From: Clostridiaceae bacterium
Lineage (GTDB): Bacteria; Bacillota; Clostridia; Saccharofermentanales; UBA5734
Assembly: GCA_012727965.1 (NCBI GenBank)
Contig: JAAYFZ010000061.1
Span: 1-11,314 of the forward strand
Direction: 5' to 3'
Length of the DNA stretch: 11,314 nucleotides
Below are positions 5,694 through 11,314 of the stretch, piece by piece (position 1 is the first letter of the stretch; each line of letters opens with the position of its first letter). The position numbers and the translations under genes were made by a program. The notes beneath the pieces are model-generated. The model was not told the DNA's origin. It searched no databases and saw nothing but the letters and a program-made list of their open reading frames with translations.

Positions 5694-7469
5694 TTACACC
5701 CCCTGAGGCATGACTGCATTTATCTGATCAACCAGATCTCTGCTGATCTGCTCAAACTTAGCTTCGACCTGATCCTCCGGCAGGAATTTCAATCTGCTGA
5801 TCTCATAGCGAGCCGGTATTTTTGTCAGCTCATTATAGGAGGCATTGTTATCAAGAGCGGCCACGCCCTCATAATAGAATTTCAGGATAATCGACAGCAT
5901 TCTATACTGCTTATTAAGTGAACAATAGGTATCTACATCATCAAATGAGTCCTGCTGCAGGAAATCCTCACGCAGTGAGCGTGCTGCTTCCAGCTTCAAT
6001 CTATCAGAGAAGGAAAGTGCGTCCTGACCTACCAGTCTGACGATCTCTTCGAGCTCGGCTTCATCCTGAAGCAACTTCAGTGCATCTCCACGCAAACGAC
6101 TCCATTCCGGTGCAACATTTCTGTCCATCCACTGGCCGACCTTGTCAGCATATAGCGAATAGCTGTTCATCCAGTTGATTGCCGGGAAGTGGCGCTTATA
6201 TGCAAGAGCGGAATCAAGTCCCCAGAAAACTTTTACGATACGTAATGTTGATTGGGCAACCGGATCTGAGAGGTCACCACCTGGCGGCGAAACAGCTCCG
6301 ATGGCAGTGAGAACGCCAATGCGTTTGTCCTGACCATAGCAGCGGACACAGCCCGCTCTCTCGTAGAAGTTGGCAAGTCTCGATCCCAGGTAAGCAGGAT
6401 AACCTTCTTCACCTGGCATTTCCTCAAGTCGACCGGACATTTCGCGCAGTGCTTCCGCCCAACGTGAAGTTGAGTCAGCCATGATAGCGACTGAATAACC
6501 CATATCACGGAAGTACTCAGCAATTGTTATGCCTGTATAGATCGAAGCCTCACGGGCAGCAACCGGCATATCCGAGGTATTGGCAATCAAAATCGTTCTT
6601 TCCATCAGTGACTTGCCTGATTTTGCATCAAGCAGTTCAGGGAATTCGCGCAGAACATCGGTCATCTCATTACCGCGTTCACCGCAGCCGATATAGACAA
6701 CGATATCAGCAGCTGACCATTTTGCCAGCTGATGCTGAACTACCGTCTTACCACTGCCGAAGGGACCGGGAATAGTTGCAGTACCACCCATGACCAGAGG
6801 AAACATCGTATCAATGTTGCGCTGGCCTGTTAGCAGTGGTTCATCCGGTGCCAGTTTCTCAATATAGGGACGGCCTCTTCTGACTGGCCATTTCTGCAGC
6901 ATATTGATTTCTCTCTCGCTGCCGTCATCTACCTTTACAACCGCAATCGTGTCAAGGATCGTATGATCACCTGATTCGATCCTGGTCAAAGTCCCCCTCA
7001 CGCCGTGTGGGACCATGATCTTATGCAGTACAAGCTCAGTCTCCTGAACTGTACCGAGCACATCACCAGTCTCTACATAGTCGCCGGTTACTGAGGTCGG
7101 CTGGAAATTCCAGAGTTTCTCACGACTTAGAGATTCGACGGAAACACCTCTGGCAATATTGTTGCCGGCAAGTTCCTTGATTCTCTCGAGCGGTCTCTGA
7201 ATACCATCGAAAATCTGACTCATCATGCCTGGAGCCAGTTCAACAGACAGAGGAGCACCCTCTGATATAACTATTTCGCCTGGTCCGAGACCTGCGGTTT
7301 CTTCATATACCTGTATAGATGCCCGATCACCGTGCATTTCGATGATCTCACCGATCAGCTTCTTATCCGAAACACGAACGACGTCAAACATTTCGGCATC
7401 ACGCATACCCTCGGCGATTACGAGCGGGCCCGATACCTTGACGATTCTGCCCTCAATAGTGCTTTTCAT
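5694..7469 (-). CDS. ntpA: V-type ATPase subunit A (catalytic)
   Basis: Subunit A hydrolyses ATP in the cytoplasmic head. The 591-residue length is typical. Domains in order: N-terminal beta-barrel (about 1-70), the V/A-specific non-homologous insertion (about 110-185, containing NFQPTSVTGDYVETGDVLG), and the nucleotide-binding domain. This has the P-loop GPFGSGKT (235-242), YIGCGERGNEM (259-269) with the catalytic Glu of GER at about 264, MADSTSRWAEALREMSGRLE (330-349), and SPPGGDLSDPV (394-404), then a helical C-terminal domain. The P-loop form GPFGSGKT, unlike F-type beta, marks it as V/A-type. The start is ATG 7469, 6-7 nt after GAGGAG. An in-frame TTG at 7484 is rejected because it overlaps that ribosome site. 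It is separated from ntpG by an unusually long, structured 79-nt gap and from ntpB by 3 nt. Confidence 0.97.
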   Translation of the reverse strand: MKSTIEGRIVKVSGPLVIAEGMRDAEMFDVVRVSDKKLIGEIIEMHGDRASIQVYEETAGLGPGEIVISEGAPLSVELAPGMMSQIFDGIQRPLERIKELAGNNIARGVSVESLSREKLWNFQPTSVTGDYVETGDVLGTVQETELVLHKIMVPHGVRGTLTRIESGDHTILDTIAVVKVDDGSEREINMLQKWPVRRGRPYIEKLAPDEPLLTGQRNIDTMFPLVMGGTATIPGPFGSGKTVVQHQLAKWSAADIVVYIGCGERGNEMTDVLREFPELLDAKSGKSLMERTILIANTSDMPVAAREASIYTGITIAEYFRDMGYSVAIMADSTSRWAEALREMSGRLEEMPGEEGYPAYLGSRLANFYERAGCVRCYGQDKRIGVLTAIGAVSPPGGDLSDPVAQSTLRIVKVFWGLDSALAYKRHFPAINWMNSYSLYADKVGQWMDRNVAPEWSRLRGDALKLLQDEAELEEIVRLVGQDALSFSDRLKLEAARSLREDFLQQDSFDDVDTYCSLNKQYRMLSIILKFYYEGVAALDNNASYNELTKIPARYEISRLKFLPEDQVEAKFEQISRDLVDQINAVMPQGV

Positions 7470-7491
7470 GTTTTCACTCCTCAAACTGCTT

Positions 7492-7526
7492 CTGGCTGCT
7501 GCGGCTAGGCAGCCGTTAAGAGCCAG
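7492..7526 (-). other. Inverted-repeat RNA structure between ntpG and ntpA
   Basis: The 79-nt gap ahead of ntpA holds nested inverted repeats on the minus strand: an outer 6-bp stem CTGGCT/AGCCAG (7521-7526 with 7492-7497) and an inner 5-bp stem CGGCT/AGCCG (7511-7515 with 7502-7506) with a 4-nt loop. GGCTGC and GCAGCC within it allow an alternative pairing. No T-tract follows, so it is not a terminator. It ends 10 nt before the ntpA ribosome site GAGGAG. A role in RNA processing, stability or translation of ntpA is inferred from position only. Confidence 0.45.
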
Positions 7527-7548
7527 TAATTAATAATAACTATCTATA

Positions 7549-7875
7549 TTATTTTTCATTAGGATCTGCAAAAAGATCCATGCCAACGGCCTTACGAACG
7601 GATTCTCGCACCTGTCTCATACCGAGACCTGTACTGCCGGTTATGGAAGGTATCGGGATGACTGCAGGCAGCTTCTGGCTGCGCAGCTCACGAATAAGTT
7701 CCAAATTTCCTTCCGCCATGCTCTCTGTTATAAATACAACAGCATAATTCTCTCGAACCATCTGTCTGAGGTATTCACCGGCCTGGACAGCATCACTAGT
7801 ATCAAAGACTGACATGCCAATGGCACGAAAACCAATTATACTGTCGCGGTCACCAATTACGCCGACTTTATACAT
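7549..7875 (-). CDS. ntpG: V-type ATPase subunit F (rotor; NtpG in Enterococcus naming)
   Basis: Subunit F is a small rotor protein that binds subunit D in the central stalk. The 108 residues match the family's length and its Rossmann-like fold. Seen here are the N-terminal strand and turn YKVGVIGDRDSIIGFRAIGM (2-21), the VVFITESMAE segment (46-55), and the C-terminal IPIPSITGSTGLGMRQVRES (73-92) with the typical PSITGS. The ATG at 7875 has a strong AGGAGG ribosome site 9 nt upstream. It follows ntpC after 37 nt and precedes ntpA. The symbol follows E. hirae usage; many annotations call it subunit F or atpF. The short length is normal and no oddity is seen. Confidence 0.96.
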   Translation of the reverse strand: MYKVGVIGDRDSIIGFRAIGMSVFDTSDAVQAGEYLRQMVRENYAVVFITESMAEGNLELIRELRSQKLPAVIPIPSITGSTGLGMRQVRESVRKAVGMDLFADPNEK

Positions 7876-7912
7876 TTATTGAAACCTCCTGTTTTTGACC
7901 TGCAGCTAAGCC

Positions 7913-9013
7913 TTAAATAGCCAGTCTGGCCAACTCTCTCGCCTGTGCCGGTGGGACACCGTTACGCAGACAGGTCAAGGCTATCCTGATATTTTTGATC
8001 TCGAGCTCTCTTCTCAGCAGATAAGCGACTGGTACCTCAGGACCACGTAAAACGTTGGAAGCCTTCTTAAGCCAATCTGCTAGAACCTCGTCAGCAATAC
8101 GGTTGTATGCTGCTGCCGTTCCCGGTTCTCCATATTCCTGAAGTATTTTTGTCTGTTCAGGTTCTGAAAATGATCTGTTAAGTCCAAGTTCATCAATAAT
8201 AGATGTGATCTTATCAGACTCAAGATCATATGCTTCTAGCAGCTTCTCCCTAATATCGGTAGGAACTGGGGGAATAGCTTTTGCCAGATATTCTTTTCCG
8301 GTTCTAAGCGCTCTGCAGCGCAGCAGAATCTCAAGACCGAGCAGCTTCTGCCTCAATGCCATATAGCCAATGAAGAAGCTGTTGCCTAGAGAACCGGCGA
8401 TGCTTGAAGCACGCTCCCAGGCGCCCCTGTCAATTATCATATCGACATTGCCGGTATCATAAGTTTTCAGCCATACCTCTGCACCCTTACCGGCAAGTTC
8501 ATAAAGCCAATCAGGAATCATTTCCGGTTTACGGTCACGAACAGCCCGAAAAAGCTTAGATGGTTCAACCAGAGAAGGTGTTCTCAGCATATTCTCAAGA
8601 CCGTGCCAGGCTAGAGACGGATCAGATTCAGGTAGTGCAGCACTATTCTCATTTTCTGATGAATTCTCAGTCCACCAGGCTGACAGATACTTTATAACCA
8701 CCTTGAGATTATGACAGTCATTGAACAGCAACAGAGCCTCGATAAAATCTGTATCAGGAATTATCTGCTGCATTATCTCATAGGTTTCAGAATGTCTGGC
8801 CCTAAGAGCATCTTCTATATCACCGGAAGCATAGCCCTTGTCCTGGATCACTCGAGAAATATCTTCAGGCTGTCTAGCCTCGAAGACCCTGCTCATGTCT
8901 GACGGAGACAGCAGACTGGCTTCCAGTGCGCGGATGCGCCCTGTAGCATAGCCGTAGTTATCCGGGTCGACTGCTGTTCTTTTGTCAGTATTTTCTAAAC
9001 TCATAAACAGCAT
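7913..9013 (-). CDS. ntpC: V-type ATPase subunit C (rotor-ring coupling; archaeal d/AC39 type)
   Basis: Subunit C is the funnel-shaped helical protein that sits on the K ring and holds the D-F shaft. It is 366 residues, slightly longer than the usual 325-350. Family features seen are the N-terminal NYGYATGRIRALEASLLS (19-36), the FNDCHNLKVVIKY segment (97-109) with the conserved D.HNLK pattern, and the C-terminal VAYLLRRELEIKNIRI run. A polar, low-complexity patch rich in Ser, Glu and Asn at about 115-133 looks like a loop insertion and explains part of the extra length. The start is uncertain: ATG 9013 overlaps the ntpE stop (TAATG) but lies only 2 nt after AAGGAG, whereas ATG 9004 lies 11 nt after it. 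I give the longer form; the shorter one (363 residues) is equally likely. Sequence identity in this family is low, but the operon position confirms the call. Confidence 0.94.
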   Translation of the reverse strand: MLFMSLENTDKRTAVDPDNYGYATGRIRALEASLLSPSDMSRVFEARQPEDISRVIQDKGYASGDIEDALRARHSETYEIMQQIIPDTDFIEALLLFNDCHNLKVVIKYLSAWWTENSSENENSAALPESDPSLAWHGLENMLRTPSLVEPSKLFRAVRDRKPEMIPDWLYELAGKGAEVWLKTYDTGNVDMIIDRGAWERASSIAGSLGNSFFIGYMALRQKLLGLEILLRCRALRTGKEYLAKAIPPVPTDIREKLLEAYDLESDKITSIIDELGLNRSFSEPEQTKILQEYGEPGTAAAYNRIADEVLADWLKKASNVLRGPEVPVAYLLRRELEIKNIRIALTCLRNGVPPAQARELARLAI

Positions 9014-9603
9014 TACTCCTTATCGGCAGCAATAACATTTTCAGGCAGTGCGCGTGCCGCTGCAGCTGACAGCTGAGGTCTCTGATTACGTACGATCAGA
9101 TCAAATGTCAAGTTATCCTCAATGCGATCACGGCGAAGGATCAATCCGCCTGCGAAGCTGCCTGATTTGTCAGCAAGCGAAAAATCACCATCAAGTTTGC
9201 TGATTAGTTCATTACCAATAGACTGATCAACTGATGATAGCGTAATGATACCACCTCTTGCACCCGTCATATTAATCAAACTACTATAAAGCTCAAGCTT
9301 CTCAGCTGCTGGAATATTGCAGACTTTTGACAATGCCTGATCGATAACACGATCGATCAAACGCTGTCTGCGCTGCAGATTATTTTTTCTCTTCTCCATG
9401 GATGCCAGACTTGCAGCTCGATTTAGCATAGCCTCTGTCTGTGCCTTGGTTTTATCCGAAGACTCAGCCAGGTATCGATCACGTTCAGACTGCGCCTGTT
9501 CGATCACAGCCTGACTTTGCTCTTGGGCTTTTGCGGTGATCTCCGCAGCCTTCTCGCGAGCCTGTTCCAGGATCCGATCCTGTATTAATTGTAGACCGTC
9601 CAA
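9013..9603 (-). CDS. ntpE: V-type ATPase subunit E (peripheral stalk)
   Basis: Subunit E forms, with the H/G-type subunit, the peripheral stalks that keep the A3B3 head from turning. The 196-residue protein has a long Ala/Glu/Lys/Gln-rich helical N-terminal half (about 1-90), suited to the right-handed coiled coil of the stalk, and a C-terminal globular domain ending in the typical FAGGLILRRDRIEDNLTFDL (149-168). Translation appears to start at TTG 9603. AAGGAG lies 8 nt upstream, and no nearby ATG in this frame has a ribosome site, so a weak start codon with a strong ribosome site is likely. It follows ntpK after a 113-nt gap with two hairpins and overlaps ntpC by one base (TAATG). Its usual partner (ntpF in Enterococcus) is not seen and would be upstream of ntpI, outside the window. 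Confidence 0.94.
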   Translation of the reverse strand: MDGLQLIQDRILEQAREKAAEITAKAQEQSQAVIEQAQSERDRYLAESSDKTKAQTEAMLNRAASLASMEKRKNNLQRRQRLIDRVIDQALSKVCNIPAAEKLELYSSLINMTGARGGIITLSSVDQSIGNELISKLDGDFSLADKSGSFAGGLILRRDRIEDNLTFDLIVRNQRPQLSAAAARALPENVIAADKE

Positions 9604-9624
9604 AGAAATAGCTCCTTTCTCTGT

Positions 9625-9648
9625 CTTCTCTCATTAAGTTGAGAGAAG
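9625..9648 (-). other. Perfect 9-bp hairpin upstream of ntpE
   Basis: On the minus strand CTTCTCTCA (9640-9648) and TGAGAGAAG (9625-9633) are exact inverted repeats around a 6-nt loop ACTTAA. The 3' side is followed by ACAGAGAAAGGAGC, which contains the ntpE ribosome site, and not by a T-tract, so it is not a terminator. Its place between the highly used K subunit and the low-copy E subunit suggests an mRNA-processing or stability element. That role is inferred. Confidence 0.55.
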
Positions 9649-9670
9649 CCTGATTCACCTTCCCCCCAGA

Positions 9671-9693
9671 CGGATGATCCGCTGAGCGGTCCG
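9671..9693 (-). other. GC-rich imperfect hairpin downstream of ntpK
   Basis: About 24 nt after the ntpK stop, CGGA (9690-9693) pairs with TCCG (9671-9674) around an inner CCGC-TCA-GCGG stem (9679-9689), with a 4-nt bulge on one side. On the minus strand it is followed by TCTGGGGGGAAGG, not by T residues. It lies 22 nt before the second hairpin of the same gap. It may protect the 3' end of an upstream I-K message; this is inference from position. Confidence 0.4.
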
Positions 9694-9716
9694 GTAGACC
9701 TGTTCAGATCAGCCTA

Positions 9717-10196
9717 TCAGATATTGAGGATAGACAGTACTGAAGCAAGCAGAGCCAGGATAGCGTATGTCTCGACCATAGCGGCCATAACCATTGCTTT
9801 TGACTGTTCTTCTGGACGTTTGGCAACAAGAGCTACACCAGCTTCAGATACACGGCCCTGATAAACAGCTGAGTAGTAGCCGACGATCGCGATTGGCAGA
9901 GCTGCCATCAGAAAAGCCAGACCACGCTGCCAGGTGATGTCCATATTGCCGCCGAGCATACCTGAGCTCAGCATGACCATAAACCATGTCAGCAGGCCGT
10001 AAATGCCCTGTGTGCCAGGAAGTGCCTGCAGGATCAGTAGTTTACCGAATTTGCTTGGATCTTCAGTCAGCACGCCGCTTGCGACTTCACCAACTCGGCC
10101 AACAGCACGTGCTGAACCTATTCCAGGCAGAAGAGCTGCTAGCGCACCGGCTAGCATTGTGAGTACTGGACCCATCAAAGCAATAATTTCATTCAT
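9717..10196 (-). CDS. ntpK: V-type ATPase subunit K (Na+-binding rotor-ring proteolipid)
   Basis: Subunit K builds the membrane ring that carries ions past subunit I. The 159-residue protein is the doubled form, with four membrane helices at about 4-28, 52-79, 90-115 and 134-157, from a two-hairpin duplication. Each half has a GxGxA-type helix: PGIGSARAVG in the first and VYQGRVSEAGVALVAKRPE in the second. Only the fourth helix has the ion-binding carboxylate, E142 in MVETYAI; the second helix has LPGTQGIYG instead. L59, T62, Q63, Q113 and E142 match by alignment the Na+ ligands L61, T64, Q65, Q110 and E139 of the E. hirae ring, and Y66 matches Y68. The ATG at 10196 has GGGAGG 8 nt upstream in an AT-rich leader, fitting the high synthesis such a multi-copy subunit needs. 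It follows ntpI after 33 nt. Confidence 0.97.
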   Translation of the reverse strand: MNEIIALMGPVLTMLAGALAALLPGIGSARAVGRVGEVASGVLTEDPSKFGKLLILQALPGTQGIYGLLTWFMVMLSSGMLGGNMDITWQRGLAFLMAALPIAIVGYYSAVYQGRVSEAGVALVAKRPEEQSKAMVMAAMVETYAILALLASVLSILNI

Positions 10197-10229
10197 GATT
10201 TGTTCCTCCCGATAATATGTATATATTTT

Positions 10230-11314
10230 TTAATTATTGATAACACTTTCATTTTCTGTCAGCTGCACATATTTGGTTTTTCTTTTTAGCGGCTTCCAGA
10301 GTCTTCCTCCACCTTCATAGAACTTGCTGAAGAACTCAACATATTGCAGACGGCTGGTATGAACATAGGCTGACAATGCTGACAAAGCCAGATTAAGCGT
10401 ATGACCGAGCAGAGCTACAATGATGAAGACGATAATACCAACAGGTGTAGGTCCAAGCAAGAAGCCAAGTAGATTTACGACCATGGCAATAACACTTGTG
10501 GCCAGAACCAGCGCCAGTATACGTGTGTAGGACAGGATATCGCTGAAATAACTGGTTATATTATAGATAGATACAAGACCCTTCAATATTCTCATGATCG
10601 GATTTTTGGCATCTCTGCCGCCAAAAAGCAAGAGAACTGCGGCACCGGCGATTGCCAGATACATGCCAAGACTTCCACCTATGCTGCCCAGCATAAATCC
10701 AAGGCCGGTAATAATCAGGAACCAGGGGGCAACATCAAGCAGGCCATCCTTTAACATACCTGCTCTGGCCAGAATATAGATCCTGGCGCCCATACCAACG
10801 AATAGATGTACAACACCGAAGATCATACTCCAGATCATCAGCCTGGTCGGATCAGACATCGGATCAAACCAGAGTGCCGGCATATTTATACGGCCATCGC
10901 TAAGCGTGGTCAGCATATTACCGAAGAAGCCACCAAACATGAAGCCCCAGAGAATCGAGCCTATTCCGCTGATAAAAAGCATCCTGGCCATACGTCCGAG
11001 TTCGCCTACAGCTTTTACCTTCCAAATCAGAAGAGCACAAAGACCAGAAAGCAATAGACCATAGCCAACATCACTTAGCATCATGCCGAAGAAAAAGAAG
11101 AAAAACGGAGCAAGAAGAGGTGCTGGATCTATATCTTTTACAGAAGGTGCACTGAACATCTCTACGATGACCTCATATGCCTTGACAGGCTTGGGGTTTT
11201 TCAAGAGTATCGGATGCTCTTCATCTCTGACTGCCTGTCTGACATCTACAGCCACCATAAATTCTTCGTTTAGTTTTTGCTGAACATTTTCTACCAAAAC
11301 CGTAGGAACCCAAC
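10230..11314 (-). CDS. ntpI: V-type ATPase subunit I (membrane stator, a-subunit type), C-terminal part
   Basis: The gene runs off the right edge; about 361 codons of an expected 600-700 are present. The reading frame is open to 11314, and the first visible residues (WVPTVLVENVQQKL) match the end of the cytoplasmic N-terminal domain, so the TTG at 11297 is not the true start. What remains is the membrane domain, with about seven or eight hydrophobic helices. The family signature DIDPAPLLAPFFFFFFGMML lies near 11135-11076, followed by SDVGYG. The helices that face the K ring carry the two conserved arginines: one in SYTRILALVL (codon at 10521-10523) and one in HTSRLQYVEFFSKFYEGGG (codon at 10350-10352). 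These match the arginines (R735 and R799 in yeast) that handle ion release from the ring glutamate. The protein forms the two half-channels for ions and anchors the peripheral stalks. It is the most upstream operon gene in view. Confidence 0.96.
   Translation of the reverse strand, partial: WVPTVLVENVQQKLNEEFMVAVDVRQAVRDEEHPILLKNPKPVKAYEVIVEMFSAPSVKDIDPAPLLAPFFFFFFGMMLSDVGYGLLLSGLCALLIWKVKAVGELGRMARMLFISGIGSILWGFMFGGFFGNMLTTLSDGRINMPALWFDPMSDPTRLMIWSMIFGVVHLFVGMGARIYILARAGMLKDGLLDVAPWFLIITGLGFMLGSIGGSLGMYLAIAGAAVLLLFGGRDAKNPIMRILKGLVSIYNITSYFSDILSYTRILALVLATSVIAMVVNLLGFLLGPTPVGIIVFIIVALLGHTLNLALSALSAYVHTSRLQYVEFFSKFYEGGGRLWKPLKRKTKYVQLTENESVINN

Noticed and set aside
7470..7484. Earlier TTG start for ntpA at 7484
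   Set aside because: The TTG overlaps the GAGGAG ribosome site that serves ATG 7469.
9625..9648. Terminator between ntpK and ntpE
   Set aside because: The hairpin is perfect but no T-tract follows, and the ribosome site for ntpE comes straight after it.
9604..9716. Hidden small gene (peripheral-stalk H/G subunit) in the ntpK-ntpE gap
   Set aside because: The gap is 113 nt with stops in all minus-strand frames early on, and stalk subunits need about 100 codons of coiled coil. Short frames starting there only run into ntpE out of frame.
11295..11297. TTG at 11297 as the start of subunit I
   Set aside because: The frame stays open to the window edge, and the residues upstream (WVPTV) fit the family's cytoplasmic domain, so the gene is simply cut by the window.
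1..11314. Apparent excess of the palindrome CTGCAG over the window
   Set aside because: It occurs well over ten times by eye, but mostly inside genes where CTG, GCA and CAG codons are common; I could not count or test it against codon use, and it shows no ordered spacing.
1..11314. Mobile element, phage, defence system, CRISPR array or tRNA/rRNA gene
   Set aside because: All sequence is covered by housekeeping genes and short gaps; no transposase, repeat-spacer pattern, attachment site or RNA gene fold was seen.

Overview
The window holds two convergently read-out but co-directional gene blocks, all on the minus strand, so transcription runs from high to low coordinates. The right two thirds (11314 to 3628) is a Na+-type V-ATPase (A/V-type ATPase) operon in the order I-K-E-C-F-A-B-D. 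The left third (3548 to 1) is the start of a histidine biosynthesis operon in the order hisZ-hisG-hisD-hisC. Both ends are cut: the first gene (subunit I) lacks its N-terminal half and the last (hisC) continues past base 1.

The organism is most likely an anaerobic Firmicute of the class Clostridia. The grounds are the ntpIKECGABD gene order known from Enterococcus and clostridia, the short HisG paired with HisZ, strong GGAGG-type ribosome sites, a sigma-A consensus promoter and moderate G+C (by eye, mid-40s percent). This is inference; no rRNA or species marker is present.

The V-ATPase genes encode the catalytic A3B3 head, the D-F rotor shaft, the C coupling subunit, one peripheral-stalk subunit (E) and the membrane I and K subunits. 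The second stalk subunit (H/G type, ntpF in Enterococcus) is not in the window and would be expected upstream of I. Subunit K carries all the residues known to bind Na+ in the Enterococcus hirae ring. Most genes are packed within a few bases, but two gaps, K-E (113 nt) and F-A (79 nt), are longer and contain inverted repeats without T-tracts. These could tune subunit stoichiometry.

Between the operons (3454-3627) sit a strong intrinsic terminator for the V-ATPase mRNA and, only 10 nt further on, an exact TTGACA-17-TATAAT promoter for the his operon. The promoter position shows that hisZ starts at 3453 and not at the more upstream ATG. hisZ and hisG overlap by ATGA, as expected for two subunits of one complex. 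The his leader is only about 60 nt, so neither a T-box nor a His-rich leader peptide fits.

No gene-free stretch exceeds 300 bases. I see no mobile element, CRISPR array, RNA gene or defence gene, and no evidence of an undescribed system. The most useful observations are the compact terminator-promoter junction, the intergenic RNA structures and the Na+ ligand set.
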